Position numbers and translations under genes: made by a program. A stretch of DNA of 64,000 bases from Sinorhizobium alkalisoli. GTDB taxonomy: Bacteria; Pseudomonadota; Alphaproteobacteria; Rhizobiales; Rhizobiaceae. The notes under the pieces are model-generated. The model was not told the origin of the DNA. It did not search any database and worked only from the letters and a program-made list of their open reading frames with translations. Shown here piece by piece: positions 26,433 through 35,762 of this stretch. Within the stretch, counting starts at the first letter, position 1. Every line of letters starts with the position of its first letter. Location of the stretch: NCBI RefSeq assembly GCF_008932245.1, contig NZ_CP034909.1, positions 496,001 through 560,000 of the forward strand. Reading direction: 5' to 3'.

Positions 26433-27530
26433 ATGTCGCACAATACCTTTGGTCATCTCTTTCGAGTCACCACCTGGGGCGAAAGCCACGGTCCGGCGCT
26501 CGGCTGCGTCGTCGACGGATGCCCGCCCGGGCTTCGCTTTACGCTCGCCGAGATCCAGGCGTGGCTCGACAAGCGCAAGCCCGGCCAGTCTCGCTTCGTC
26601 ACTCAGCGTCGCGAAGACGATCTCGTCAAGGTGCTGTCCGGCGTCATGCTCGATGATGACGGCGAGACGATGATTGCCACCGGCACGCCGATCTCGATGC
26701 TGATCGAGAACACCGACCAGCGCTCCAAGGACTATTCCGAGATCGCCAAGCGCTATCGTCCGGGCCATGCCGACTACACTTATGACGTTAAGTACGGCAT
26801 CCGGGATTATCGTGGCGGCGGCCGCTCTTCGGCGCGTGAGACCGCCGCGCGCGTCGCCGCCGGCGCCATTGCCCGCAAGGTCGTGCCGGGCCTCATCGTG
26901 CGCGGGGCTCTCGTCCAGATCGGCAAGCACAGGATCGACCGCGGCAATTGGGACTGGGCGGAAGTCGAGAACAATCCCTTCTTCTCGCCGGACCCGGCGA
27001 TCGTTCCGGTCTGGGAAGACTATCTTGACGGCATCCGCAAGGCCGGCTCGTCGATCGGGGCCGTGGTCGAGGTGATCGCTGAGGGTGTACCCGCCGGTAT
27101 CGGCGCGCCGATCTACGGCAAGCTCGACCAGGACATCGCCTCGAACCTGATGTCCATTAATGCGGTCAAGGGCGTGGAGATCGGCAACGGCTTCGCCGCC
27201 GCCGAGATCAGCGGCGAGGAGAATGCCGACGAGATGCGCATCGGCCCCGGCGGCGAACCGGTCTTTCTCTCGAACAACGCCGGCGGCATCCTCGGCGGCA
27301 TTGCCACGGGACAGCCGGTCGTCGCCCGCTTCGCCATCAAGCCAACCTCTTCCATCCTGACCGAGCGCCGGTCGATCGACAGCGACGGCAATGAGGTCGA
27401 TCTCCGCACCAAGGGCCGCCATGACCCCTGCGTCGGGATAAGGGCGGTGCCGATCGGCGAAGCCATGCTTGCCTGCACGATCGCCGACCACTATCTGCGC
27501 GACCGGGGCCAGACCGGCCGGCTGAAGTAA
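26433..27530 (+). CDS. aroC: Chorismate synthase
   Basis: This 365-residue protein has [23 protein letters not shown] at its start, the classic chorismate synthase signature with the catalytic His in GESHG. Later come [20 protein letters not shown] and the end-domain [11 protein letters not shown] region. It converts 5-enolpyruvylshikimate-3-phosphate to chorismate using reduced FMN. ATG 26433 gives the family length; the 36 extra codons before it are not protein-like. It is followed 16 bases later by ribB, probably in one operon. Confidence 0.96.
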   Translation: MSHNTFGHLFRVTTWGESHGPALGCVVDGCPPGLRFTLAEIQAWLDKRKPGQSRFVTQRREDDLVKVLSGVMLDDDGETMIATGTPISMLIENTDQRSKDYSEIAKRYRPGHADYTYDVKYGIRDYRGGGRSSARETAARVAAGAIARKVVPGLIVRGALVQIGKHRIDRGNWDWAEVENNPFFSPDPAIVPVWEDYLDGIRKAGSSIGAVVEVIAEGVPAGIGAPIYGKLDQDIASNLMSINAVKGVEIGNGFAAAEISGEENADEMRIGPGGEPVFLSNNAGGILGGIATGQPVVARFAIKPTSSILTERRSIDSDGNEVDLRTKGRHDPCVGIRAVPIGEAMLACTIADHYLRDRGQTGRLK

Positions 27531-27546
27531 TATGCGGGAGAGAAGC

Positions 27547-28647
27547 ATGTCCTATGACCAGAAGCGTGTCGTCGACGCCATTCGCGCTTTCGAGGCCGGT
27601 GAGATCGTCGTCGTCACCGACGACGGCGGCCGCGAGAACGAAGGCGACCTGATCGTCGCGGCCGTTCACTGCACCCCGGAAAAAATGGCCTTCATCGTCC
27701 GCCACACTTCCGGCATCGTCTGCACCCCCATGCCGCGCGACGAAGCAAAGCGGCTCAATCTCAATGCGATGGTTGCCGAGAACGATTCCGCCCACACGAC
27801 CGCATTCACGGTATCCGTCGATTTCAGGCATGGAACAAGCACCGGCATTTCCGCCGACGACCGGACGCTGACGGTGCGCAACCTCGCCAATCCGAATATC
27901 GGGCCGGGCGATTTCGTGCGGCCGGGCCATATCTTCCCTCTGGTGGCCCGCGAGGGCGGCGTACTCATGCGTTCCGGCCATACCGAGGCGGCCGTCGATC
28001 TTTGCCGGCTCGCCAGCCTGCCGCCGGTCGGCGTCATTTGCGAACTCGTCAATGACGACGGCACCGTCATGCGCGGTCCGCAGGTGGAGACCTTCGCCGA
28101 GACCCACGGTCTGAAACAGGTTTCCGTAGCCGATCTCATTGCCTACCGCCAGCGCAAGGAAACCCTGATCGAGAAGGGCAATTGCTTCGAAATCGAAACG
28201 CCCTACGGCAAGGCGAAGGGCCATGCCTATTCTCTGCCCTGGGACCCGATGCAGCATCTCGCCGTCGTTTTCGGCGACATCCGCGACGGTGTCGACATTC
28301 CGGTCCGCCTCCATCTCGAAAATGTCGGATCGGATGTTTTCGGCAGCGATCGTCCGGTCGACGAGGTCATGAAGCGCATCGCCGCGGAGGGCAGGGGCGT
28401 TATCGTCTATCTGCGCGAAGGTTCGGTCGGCGTCGGCATCTCGCAGACCGCGCGCAAGGGGAAGCAAGAGCGTGAAGTGCACGAGGAAGCGCAGGCGCGA
28501 GAAAGCGAATGGCTGGAAATCGGCCTCGGCGCCCAAATCCTCAAGGACCTCGGGATCACCTCCATCCGCCTTCTTTCCTCGCGCGAGCGCCATTATGTCG
28601 GCCTCGAGGGTTTCGGCATCAATATTGCCGCGACCGAGATTCTGTGA
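27547..28647 (+). CDS. ribB: 3,4-dihydroxy-2-butanone 4-phosphate synthase with degenerate RibA-like domain
   Basis: This 366-residue protein has an N-terminal RibB domain (1-205) with the acidic motif DDGGRENEGDLIVAA and RSGHTEAAVDL. A GTP-cyclohydrolase-II-like C-terminal half follows (about 210-366). The three zinc cysteines of active RibA (C...CGDxxGSxRC) are missing; the corresponding stretch reads HLENVGSDVFGSDR. It should make the four-carbon riboflavin precursor from ribulose 5-phosphate, but not open GTP. ATG 27547 has GGGAGAG; ATG 27532 is possible. A terminator follows. Confidence 0.94.
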   Translation: MSYDQKRVVDAIRAFEAGEIVVVTDDGGRENEGDLIVAAVHCTPEKMAFIVRHTSGIVCTPMPRDEAKRLNLNAMVAENDSAHTTAFTVSVDFRHGTSTGISADDRTLTVRNLANPNIGPGDFVRPGHIFPLVAREGGVLMRSGHTEAAVDLCRLASLPPVGVICELVNDDGTVMRGPQVETFAETHGLKQVSVADLIAYRQRKETLIEKGNCFEIETPYGKAKGHAYSLPWDPMQHLAVVFGDIRDGVDIPVRLHLENVGSDVFGSDRPVDEVMKRIAAEGRGVIVYLREGSVGVGISQTARKGKQEREVHEEAQARESEWLEIGLGAQILKDLGITSIRLLSSRERHYVGLEGFGINIAATEIL

Positions 28648-28684
28648 ATCAACGGCGCGATCCCGGCTCTGGATCTGCAGTGAA

Positions 28685-28716
28685 AAAAGCCGCGCATCCA
28701 AGGAAGCGCGGCTTTT
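28685..28716. terminator. Bidirectional terminator between ribB and the IalB-like gene
   Basis: AAAAGCCGCGC (28685-28695) pairs with GCGCGGCTTTT (28706-28716), giving A- and T-tracts on both sides. It can stop transcription from both convergent genes. Confidence 0.9.
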
Positions 28717-28737
28717 GATTCGGCAACTTCTGGCCGA

Positions 28738-29268
28738 TCAGGGCAGCGCGTCGTACCCCTCGCCGAAGCCCTTGAGGTCGACCGGGATGCCGATGCCTTC
28801 TTCCGGAGACTGGAAGACGATGAAGGTCGCCGTCGCGCCGGCCCGGAACGTCTTCAGAAGTTCGTCCTCCAGCACGACTTCCGCATAGCAGCCATCGGTG
28901 AAACAGCGAACGAAATAGGCGCGGCCGATATCCTTGCCGTCGACGTTGAGTCCAAGGCCGTTGGGCAGAAGCACGCCGAGGGGGGCGAGAACCCGAAGGA
29001 TCTTCGCTTTGCGGTCCGCCGTCTTCAGAACGACGACGGAAAGCCCGACCTCCGGCCGGTCTTCGGCGATGACGTTCTGCATCAGCGCGCATTGTTCGGT
29101 CGAGGCGCCCGCAGGCTTGTCGCAGACGATCGACCACGCGCCGTGGTTCGACTTCACCGTTCCCGGTGTTCCGCCGGATTGCTGGGCCATGCTTGCTGTG
29201 GAGAAGGCGCAGGCGGCAATTCCGAGGGCGGCCAGAACGGGCAGCCGGGAGAAGAGGGACAGGCCCAT
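28738..29268 (-). CDS. Invasion-associated locus B (IalB) family periplasmic protein
   Basis: This 176-residue protein has a signal peptide (about 1-29, ending SMA) and an IalB-type domain: WSIVCDKPAGASTEQCALMQ, VRCFTDGCYAEVVLE, and IVFQSPEEGIGIPVDLKGF. Four cysteines (two pairs) suggest disulfides. The name comes from Bartonella; in free-living rhizobia the role is unknown. ATG 29268 has GAGG 5 bases upstream. The open frame extends back to 29574 but that part is not protein-like. Confidence 0.9.
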   Translation of the reverse strand: MGLSLFSRLPVLAALGIAACAFSTASMAQQSGGTPGTVKSNHGAWSIVCDKPAGASTEQCALMQNVIAEDRPEVGLSVVVLKTADRKAKILRVLAPLGVLLPNGLGLNVDGKDIGRAYFVRCFTDGCYAEVVLEDELLKTFRAGATATFIVFQSPEEGIGIPVDLKGFGEGYDALP

Positions 29269-29657
29269 GTAAACCTCAAAACGTCGAATCAGTCGGGCTA
29301 TTCTTGAAGCGCGGAGCGGCAAATGAAAAGCCCTGCCCACTACATTCCAATGCCATATGGCCGAAATTGGGCCCGAACTGCCCGGAACGACAAGTCCGAA
29401 CCTGCTTTGGGCGTGCTTCGCCACTGTGCGTCGTATATAGAAGAGGAAACCATGCTCATGCGACGGGCTAGAGAGTTTGGTGCAGATCCCGGTGCGGCGG
29501 CCTGTGCGAAAAACCCCTCTTTGCGCAAAAATGCCGCACGAGGTTGCTTGGTCAGATGTTGCGGCGCTCACCAAACTGTGGTTTGAAGCGCTGCAGTATC
29601 GCAGGGATTCTGCGTTCCGGGTTTGATCCTGATCAAGCGCATTGGGGAGACGTCATT
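29269..29657. other. 389-base divergent region, promoter zone of the cta cluster
   Basis: This lies between the IalB-like gene and ctaC. It carries the FNR/FixK-type box at 29623-29636. No small gene with a good ribosome site is visible. Confidence 0.6.
29623..29636. promoter_or_regulatory. Perfect FNR/FixK-type box before ctaC
   Basis: TTGAT-CCTG-ATCAA matches the FNR/FixK consensus TTGAT-N4-ATCAA at all ten defined bases. It ends 21 bases before GTG 29658. That position is probably at or below the transcription start, which would suit repression under low oxygen, but the transcription start is not known. Confidence 0.65.
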
Positions 29658-30542
29658 GTGAAGAATAAGGCCTATGCAGTTCTGGCAGCGCTTGCCTGTC
29701 TGCTCTTTGCTTCGAGCGCCTTTGCTGACAAGCCTGTCGACTGGCAGACCGGCTTTCAGCCGGCGGCGACGGGCATCATGGAAGCAATCACGTGGTTCGA
29801 GCAATACACACTGTGGTTCATCATTCCGATCACGCTCCTGGTCCTGCTGCTGCTGATCATCGTCGTGGTCAAATTCCGCGAGGGCGCCAATCCGGTGCCG
29901 TCGAGGACCAGCCATAACACGCTGATCGAGGTCATTTGGACCGTGGGTCCGGTGATCGTGCTCCTGTTCCTCGCCGTTCCGTCCTTCCAGCTTCTGACGG
30001 CGCAACTGACGCCGCCTGAGAATCCGGATCTGACCGTGAAGGCCACCGGCAACCAGTGGTACTGGTCCTATGAATATGAAGTGGGCGAGAATCCGCTTTC
30101 CTTCGACAGCCTTCTCTTGAAGGACGAGGATCGTGCAGGCCTCGGCAAGGAAGACAAGGCCGCGTATCCGCGCCTTCTCGCCGTCGATAACGAGGTGGTC
30201 GTTCCGGTCGGCAAGACCGTCCGCGTCCTGGTTACGGCTGCCGACGTGATCCACGCCTTTGCCATGCCGGCTTTCGGTGTGAAGATCGATGCCGTACCTG
30301 GTCGCCTCAACGAAACCTGGTTTAAGGCTGACCGCGAAGGCCTCTATTACGGCCAGTGTTCCGAGCTCTGCGGCAAGGATCATGCCTATATGCCGATCGC
30401 CATCCGTGTTGTATCGCAGGACAATTACGACGCCTGGCTCGCTGCCGCCGCCACCAATCTCGGCGAGGCGAACAAGGCGCTCATGGCGTCCATCGACGGC
30501 GCGGCCAAGGCCGTTGACGTCGCCGAAAACGCCGCACAGTAA
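29658..30542 (+). CDS. ctaC: Cytochrome c oxidase subunit II
   Basis: This 294-residue protein has a signal peptide (ending AFA), two membrane helices (about 45-65 and 90-110) and a C-terminal cupredoxin domain with the CuA site. The ligands are His in DVIHAF and the [15 protein letters not shown] loop (Cys, Glu, Cys, His, Met). It accepts electrons from cytochrome c in the aa3-type oxidase. GTG 29658 has GGGGAGA 7 bases upstream; the frame open from 29544 is not used. It leads the ctaCDB-ctaG-ctaE cluster. Confidence 0.96.
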   Translation: MKNKAYAVLAALACLLFASSAFADKPVDWQTGFQPAATGIMEAITWFEQYTLWFIIPITLLVLLLLIIVVVKFREGANPVPSRTSHNTLIEVIWTVGPVIVLLFLAVPSFQLLTAQLTPPENPDLTVKATGNQWYWSYEYEVGENPLSFDSLLLKDEDRAGLGKEDKAAYPRLLAVDNEVVVPVGKTVRVLVTAADVIHAFAMPAFGVKIDAVPGRLNETWFKADREGLYYGQCSELCGKDHAYMPIAIRVVSQDNYDAWLAAAATNLGEANKALMASIDGAAKAVDVAENAAQ

Positions 30543-30562
30543 TCGGAAGGGGAGCTCGACCC

Positions 30563-32251
30563 ATGGCTGGAACAGCCGTTCATCACGATCAACGGCATGA
30601 TCATTCCGATCATGCCCATGCCGACCACGAACACAAGCCGCTGAGCTTCTTCCAGCGCTGGTTCCTCTCGACCAACCACAAGGACATCGGGACGCTCTAC
30701 CTGATCTTCGCGATCATCGCCGGCATCATCGGCGGGACGCTGTCGGTGTTCATGCGTGCCGAGCTGCAGGAGCCGGGCATCCAGATCTTCCATGGTCTGG
30801 CGCAGATGGTCTACGGTTTCGAGGGTGATGCTGCCATCGATGGCGGCAAGCACATGTTCAACGTGTTCACGACCGCGCATGCTCTGATCATGATCTTTTT
30901 CATGGTCATGCCTGCGCTCATCGGCGGATTCGCCAACTGGATGGTGCCGATCATGATCGGAGCGCCGGACATGGCCTTCCCGCGCATGAATAACATCTCG
31001 TTCTGGTTGATCGTCCCGGCCTTCCTGCTGGTCTTGCTTTCGATGTTCGCCGAGGGCCCTGCAGGTGCCTATGGTGCGGGCGGTGGTTGGACGATCTATC
31101 CGCCATTCTCGACTTCGGGCATGCCGGGGCCGGCCATGGATCTTGCGATCCTCGGCCTGCATGTCGCCGGCGCTTCGTCGATCCTGGGTGCGATCAACTT
31201 CATCACGACCATCCTCAACATGCGTGCGCCGGGCATGACGCTGCACAAGATGCCGCTCTTTGCCTGGTCGGTGCTGATCACGGCATTCCTGCTGCTGCTC
31301 TCGCTGCCTGTTCTGGCAGGCGGCATCACCATGCTGCTCACGGATCGCAACTTCGGCACGACCTTCTTCGCGCCTGAGGGCGGTGGCGATCCGATCCTGT
31401 TCCAGCACCTGTTCTGGTTCTTCGGCCATCCGGAAGTGTACATCCTGATCCTGCCGGGCTTCGGCATCGTCAGTCACATCATCTCGACCTTCTCGCGCAA
31501 GCCGATCTTCGGTTATCTGGGCATGGCCTATGCCATGGTCGCGATCGGCGCCGTCGGCTTCATCGTGTGGGCGCACCACATGTATACGGTCGGCATGTCG
31601 CTCGAGACGCAGCGCTATTTCGTCTTCGCGACCATGGTCATCGCCGTTCCGACGGGCGTGAAGATATTCTCCTGGATCGCGACGATGTGGGGTGGCTCGA
31701 TCCGCTTCTCGACGCCGATGGTCTGGGCGATCGGCTTCATCTTCCTCTTTACGGTCGGCGGTGTGACGGGCGTGCAGCTCGCCAACGCCGGTCTCGATCG
31801 TTCGCTGCACGACACCTACTACGTGGTCGCCCACTTCCACTACGTGCTGTCGCTCGGCGCCGTTTTCGCGATCTTTGCGGCCTGGTACTACTGGTTCCCG
31901 AAGATGAGCGGCTACATGTATTCCGAGTTCATCGGCAAGCTGCATTTCTGGGTGATGTTCGTCGGCGTGAACCTGATCTTCTTCCCGCAGCACTTCCTCG
32001 GGCTTGCAGGCATGCCACGCCGCTATATCGACTATCCGGATGCCTTTGCCGGCTGGAACATGGTTTCCTCCTACGGCTCCTACATCGCGGCCGTCGGCGT
32101 GCTGATCTTCCTCTTCGGCGTCGCCGAAGCTTTTGCGAAGAAGCGCGTTGCGGGCGACAATCCGTGGGGCGCGGGTGCAAACACGCTGGAATGGCAGCTG
32201 TCGTCGCCGCCGCCGTTCCATCAGTGGGAGCAGCTCCCGCGGATAAAGTGA
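30563..32251 (+). CDS. ctaD: Cytochrome c oxidase subunit I
   Basis: This 562-residue, 12-helix haem-copper oxidase subunit is of the aa3 type. The CuB/haem site is visible: [20 protein letters not shown] (with the His-Tyr crosslink pair HPEVY), WAHHMYTVG and the haem ligand segment [15 protein letters not shown]. Glu in the D-channel (GHPEVY) marks a type A oxidase. The N-terminus is His-rich ([19 protein letters not shown]). A GGAAGGGGAG site precedes the ATG. Confidence 0.98.
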   Translation: MAGTAVHHDQRHDHSDHAHADHEHKPLSFFQRWFLSTNHKDIGTLYLIFAIIAGIIGGTLSVFMRAELQEPGIQIFHGLAQMVYGFEGDAAIDGGKHMFNVFTTAHALIMIFFMVMPALIGGFANWMVPIMIGAPDMAFPRMNNISFWLIVPAFLLVLLSMFAEGPAGAYGAGGGWTIYPPFSTSGMPGPAMDLAILGLHVAGASSILGAINFITTILNMRAPGMTLHKMPLFAWSVLITAFLLLLSLPVLAGGITMLLTDRNFGTTFFAPEGGGDPILFQHLFWFFGHPEVYILILPGFGIVSHIISTFSRKPIFGYLGMAYAMVAIGAVGFIVWAHHMYTVGMSLETQRYFVFATMVIAVPTGVKIFSWIATMWGGSIRFSTPMVWAIGFIFLFTVGGVTGVQLANAGLDRSLHDTYYVVAHFHYVLSLGAVFAIFAAWYYWFPKMSGYMYSEFIGKLHFWVMFVGVNLIFFPQHFLGLAGMPRRYIDYPDAFAGWNMVSSYGSYIAAVGVLIFLFGVAEAFAKKRVAGDNPWGAGANTLEWQLSSPPPFHQWEQLPRIK

Positions 32252-32264
32252 CGGACAGCGAACA

Positions 32265-32288
32265 GAAGCCGCCGGCATCGGCGGCTTC
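32265..32288 (+). other. Stem-loop between ctaD and ctaB
   Basis: GAAGCCGCCG (32265-32274) pairs perfectly with CGGCGGCTTC (32279-32288) around GCAT. No T-run follows. It may attenuate transcription or protect the ctaD message, giving more subunit than assembly factor. Confidence 0.6.
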
Positions 32289-32349
32289 TCCCCGGCGACT
32301 TGCCGGCACGATATGGCCTTTGCGGCCGCGACAGGACCAGGGACCAGAC

Positions 32350-33306
32350 ATGGCGCTCATCAACAATCACGAAGCAGTCGGCATGGACGGTACGCCGCGC
32401 CTGTCCGAAGCCTCTGCGCGCGATTATTTCGAGCTGCTGAAGCCGCGCGTCATGTCGCTGGTCATTTTTACGGCCTTTGTCGGCCTCGTCCTTGCGCCAG
32501 GGCAAATCAATCCCGTTATTGGTTTCATCGCGATCCTCTGCATCGCCGTGGGCGCCGGTGCCTCCGGCGCGCTGAATATGTGGTATGACGCCGATATAGA
32601 CGCCGTCATGAGCCGCACCGCCAAGCGCCCAATTCCTGCCGGCAAGGTCCTGCCGCAGGAAGCGCTCGCCTTTGGCCTGACGCTTTCGGCATTTTCGGTG
32701 ACGATCCTCGGTCTCGCCGTGAACTGGCTCGCAGCCGGATTGCTCGCATTCACGATATTCTTCTACGTGGTCATCTACACGATGTGGCTGAAGCGCTCCA
32801 CGCCCCAGAACATCGTCATCGGCGGTGCGGCCGGAGCCTTCCCGCCCATGATTGGTTGGGCCTGCGTGAGCGGCGGCGTGTCGGTCGAAAGCATCGTGCT
32901 GTTCCTCATCATCTTTCTCTGGACGCCGGCGCATTTCTGGGCCCTGGCGCTCTTTAAGATGGGGGATTACGAGGCCGTCGGCGTGCCGATGATGCCGAAT
33001 GTCTGCGGCGAGGCGACGACCAAGAACCAGATCGTCGTCTATGCGCTGCTGACGGCACTGAGTGGTATCTGTCCTACCTTGCTCGGCTTTGCGAGCCTCG
33101 GCTATGGGGCATTCGCGACGGCCATGGGGCTCGGCTTCATCTGGTATTCGCTTGGCGTTTTGCGCATGGAGAGTGATGATAGACGGATGGTGCCGGCCAA
33201 GAAGCTCTTCGCCTTCTCTATCGTCTATCTCTTCGCGATTTTCTCGGCCCTGCTGGTCGACCATGTCGTCGTCGAGATGTGGCTCATTGCCGGAGGTACG
33301 ATCTGA
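32350..33306 (+). CDS. ctaB: Protohaem IX farnesyltransferase (haem O synthase)
   Basis: This 318-residue UbiA-family membrane protein has the prenyl-diphosphate-binding motif [20 protein letters not shown] (the NxxxDxxxD motif) and a second acidic motif [15 protein letters not shown]. It adds farnesyl to protohaem to make haem O, precursor of haem A for CtaD. ATG 32350 has GGGACCAG upstream. Its TGA stop overlaps the ATG of the next small gene. Confidence 0.96.
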   Translation: MALINNHEAVGMDGTPRLSEASARDYFELLKPRVMSLVIFTAFVGLVLAPGQINPVIGFIAILCIAVGAGASGALNMWYDADIDAVMSRTAKRPIPAGKVLPQEALAFGLTLSAFSVTILGLAVNWLAAGLLAFTIFFYVVIYTMWLKRSTPQNIVIGGAAGAFPPMIGWACVSGGVSVESIVLFLIIFLWTPAHFWALALFKMGDYEAVGVPMMPNVCGEATTKNQIVVYALLTALSGICPTLLGFASLGYGAFATAMGLGFIWYSLGVLRMESDDRRMVPAKKLFAFSIVYLFAIFSALLVDHVVVEMWLIAGGTI

Positions 33307-33446
33307 TGGAAACCGTCGAACTCAGCGTCGCCCAAAAGAAGTCCCGCCGCAGCCGAAACATGGCTCTTGGCCTGGTGCTGGCCGGACTCGTCGCGCTTTT
33401 CTACGTCGTGACGCTGATCAAGTTCGGCGGCGGCGTGGCCCATTGA
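33306..33446 (+). CDS. 46-residue single-helix membrane protein between ctaB and ctaG
   Basis: [10 protein letters not shown], then a Lys/Arg-rich stretch (11-17), a hydrophobic helix (about 19-38, [20 protein letters not shown]) and a short tail ending GGVAH. The basic segment before the helix predicts a cytoplasmic N-terminus. Its ATG overlaps the ctaB stop (TGATG), and ctaG starts 10 bases after its stop. A small protein at this place is known in other alphaproteobacteria (CoxF-like) and is often missed. It is probably an oxidase assembly factor or small subunit. Confidence 0.85.
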   Translation: METVELSVAQKKSRRSRNMALGLVLAGLVALFYVVTLIKFGGGVAH

Positions 33447-33456
33447 GGAGCGGCTC

Positions 33457-34062
33457 ATGACGGATATTCCGCGCAAAGGCCCGAAGGAACGAGCGAATGG
33501 CGCCATTGTCGGCGCCTGCCTCGCCTTTGTCGTCGGCATGGTCGGCATGGCCTACGCGGCCGTGCCGCTCTACAACATGTTCTGCCGCGTAACCGGCTAC
33601 AACGGCACTACGCAGCGGGTCGACCAGGCCTCCGACGTCGTCCTCGACCGGAAGATAAGGGTGACCTTCGATGCCAATGTCGCGCCGGGTCTGCCCTGGG
33701 AGTTCAAGCCCGTCCAGCGTCACGTCGACCTCAGGATCGGCGAAACGGTCAAGATAAACTACCGCGCCAAGAACCTATCGTCGAAGCCGACGACCGGGCA
33801 GGCGGCATTCAACGTCACGCCATTGGAAGCCGGAGCCTATTTCAACAAGCTCGAATGCTTTTGCTTCACCGAGACGACGTTGCAGCCCGGCGAGGAACTA
33901 GAAATGCCGGTCGTCTTCTTCGTCGATCCGGAAATCGTTAAGCCGGTCGAGACGAAAGACATCAAGACCTTGACGCTGTCCTACACCTTCTATGCGCGCG
34001 AGCCGTCCAAGCCCGTCGCGGCAGTGAAGGCGAAGGAAGGGCAGGATCAGAACAAACTTTGA
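33457..34062 (+). CDS. ctaG: Cytochrome c oxidase assembly protein, Cox11/CtaG family
   Basis: This 201-residue protein has one N-terminal membrane helix (about 14-36) and the Cox11 periplasmic immunoglobulin-like domain. The segment [17 protein letters not shown] and the copper-binding ECFCF motif are visible; the ending [10 protein letters not shown] is typical. It delivers Cu(I) to the CuB site of CtaD. A GAGGAGCGG site precedes the ATG. Confidence 0.96.
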   Translation: MTDIPRKGPKERANGAIVGACLAFVVGMVGMAYAAVPLYNMFCRVTGYNGTTQRVDQASDVVLDRKIRVTFDANVAPGLPWEFKPVQRHVDLRIGETVKINYRAKNLSSKPTTGQAAFNVTPLEAGAYFNKLECFCFTETTLQPGEELEMPVVFFVDPEIVKPVETKDIKTLTLSYTFYAREPSKPVAAVKAKEGQDQNKL

Positions 34063-34124
34063 CATGCGGTCCATTTCGGCTATGCCGGACGGGCTAAAAG
34101 AGAGGACTATCGGGGATTACTGAC

Positions 34125-35003
34125 ATGGCCGGTGCGCATCAGAAGAATCACGACTATCACATCATCGATCCGAGCCCGTGGCCGCTGCTTGCCTCCATTG
34201 GCGCCTTCGTCCTGGCTCTCGGCGGCATCGGCTACATGCGCTATCTTTCCGGCGGCTCGTTCAAGATATTCGGAATGGAGCTTGCCAATCCGTGGATATT
34301 CCTGATCGGTCTCGCCATCATTCTCTACACCATGTTCGGCTGGTGGTCGGACACGATCAAGGAAGGGCGCGAGGGGCACCACACCCGCGTCGTCTCGCTG
34401 CACTTGCGTTACGGCATGATCATGTTCATCGCTTCGGAAGTGATGTTCTTCGCCGCCTGGTTCTGGGCCTTCTTCGATGCGAGCCTTTTCCCGGGAGAGG
34501 CTATTCAGGCGGCGCGCGCGGAGTATACGGGGGGAGTCTGGCCGCCGCAGGGCATTGAGGTGCTCGATCCCTGGCACCTGCCGCTCTACAACACGGTCAT
34601 CCTGCTGCTGTCCGGCACGACCGTGACTTGGGCCCATCATGCTCTGCTGCACAACGACCGCAAGGGCCTCGTCTACGGCCTGATGCTGACGGTGCTGCTT
34701 GGCGTGCTCTTCTCCTTTGTGCAGGGTTACGAATACGCCCATGCGCCATTCGCCTTCAAGGACTCGATCTATGGCGCGACCTTCTTCATGGCGACCGGCT
34801 TCCACGGTTTCCACGTCCTGGTCGGCACGATCTTCCTGCTGGTCTGCCTGTTCCGTGCACTCGCCGGCGGCTTTACTCCACAGCATCACTTCGGCTTCGA
34901 GGCTGCCGCCTGGTACTGGCATTTCGTTGACGTGGTCTGGCTGTTCCTCTTCTTCTCCATTTACATCTGGGGTGGTTGGGGCGCGCCGATCGCTCACGGC
35001 TAA
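34125..35003 (+). CDS. ctaE: Cytochrome c oxidase subunit III
   Basis: This 292-residue, seven-helix protein has family motifs HTRVVSLHLRYGMIMFIASE, FFAAWFWAFFDASLFP, the conserved GFHGFHVLVGTIFL, and the C-terminal WYWHFVDVVWLFLFFSIYIW. It stabilises the oxidase core and its proton uptake. AGAGGAC lies upstream of the ATG. A terminator hairpin follows. Confidence 0.97.
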   Translation: MAGAHQKNHDYHIIDPSPWPLLASIGAFVLALGGIGYMRYLSGGSFKIFGMELANPWIFLIGLAIILYTMFGWWSDTIKEGREGHHTRVVSLHLRYGMIMFIASEVMFFAAWFWAFFDASLFPGEAIQAARAEYTGGVWPPQGIEVLDPWHLPLYNTVILLLSGTTVTWAHHALLHNDRKGLVYGLMLTVLLGVLFSFVQGYEYAHAPFAFKDSIYGATFFMATGFHGFHVLVGTIFLLVCLFRALAGGFTPQHHFGFEAAAWYWHFVDVVWLFLFFSIYIWGGWGAPIAHG

Positions 35004-35378
35004 GAGGGATATCTCGTGATGATGACGGGCGGTTGCGGCAACGCAGCCGCCCTTTCTGCTCGACAGCGATTGTGACGATTTGGACTATTCGACTACGGCT
35101 TCGTCGCCGCCGCGTCGACATTCTCGTCAATGCTTTCGTCGCATGCTGTGAATACGGCAGACAGGGTCTGGAACCGCCCGGACGGAACATGGAAGCTGCC
35201 GTAGAAGCGGCGCCGGTCCGGGGACAGACCAGGGTCATCGGCCAACCGGATCGCTTCGGCTGGCTGGCGCTTTTGACGCAGATGATCGATTGGACGGCGG
35301 GCTGTATAGCCGTTACCGTTGGAGAGATGAACGAGATCGGCGATATGGTTCCCGACAATCCGGTGATGAGATCAATCC
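35004..35378. other. 375-base gap after ctaE
   Basis: It opens with the terminator at 35027-35055. Beyond it I recognise no gene. A 65-codon frame starting ATG 35190 overlaps the next gene's start and lacks a ribosome site. A promoter for DUF983-SURF1 probably lies here. Confidence 0.5.
35027..35055 (+). terminator. Terminator after ctaE
   Basis: GGGCGGTTGCG (35027-35037) pairs with CGCAGCCGCCC (35042-35052), with one G-T pair and a 4-nt loop, followed by TTTCT. Confidence 0.8.
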
Positions 35379-35762
35379 ATGAATGACGACAAGGCCCTCT
35401 TTCCGCCGGTGGACCCGGTCATCACCGGTGCCAAGGGACTTTGCCCACGCTGCGGCCAGGGGCGCCTCTTCGACGGCTTCTTGAAGGTCCGGCCGTCCTG
35501 CACCGCTTGCGAACTCGACTACCGTTTTGCGGATGCGGGAGACGGGCCCGTCGTCTTCGTGATCCTGATCGTCGGCTTCCTTGTCGTTGGGGCCGCGCTC
35601 TGGATGGAGGTGAACGTCAATCCGCCTTTGTGGCTGCACTTCCTGCTCTGGGTCCCGCTCGCGACGGTCTTGAGCCTCGCGCTAACGCGGATACTCAAAG
35701 GCGTGCTGATCAATCTCCAGTACCGAAGCAATGCACGTCAGGGTGAGATCGATCGTGGCTGA
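35379..35762 (+). CDS. DUF983 membrane protein
   Basis: This 127-residue protein has an N-terminal zinc-ribbon-like pair (CPRCGQGRLF and CTAC) and two hydrophobic helices (about 58-77 and 83-105). DUF983 genes are regularly found between ctaE and SURF1 in alphaproteobacteria, so a role in oxidase assembly is likely but unproven. Its stop overlaps the start of the SURF1 gene by 8 bases. Confidence 0.9.
   Translation: MNDDKALFPPVDPVITGAKGLCPRCGQGRLFDGFLKVRPSCTACELDYRFADAGDGPVVFVILIVGFLVVGAALWMEVNVNPPLWLHFLLWVPLATVLSLALTRILKGVLINLQYRSNARQGEIDRG

Noticed and set aside
27531..27546. FMN riboswitch before ribB
   Set aside because: The aroC-ribB gap is 16 bases, and the space before aroC shows repeats but none of the conserved FMN-aptamer sequence.
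30425..32278. 617-codon minus-strand frame
   Set aside because: It is antisense to ctaD; extreme Arg/Asp/His/Glu composition without motifs.
35190..35386. 65-codon frame ahead of the DUF983 gene
   Set aside because: It has no ribosome site or recognisable motif and overlaps the DUF983 start; not supported as a gene.
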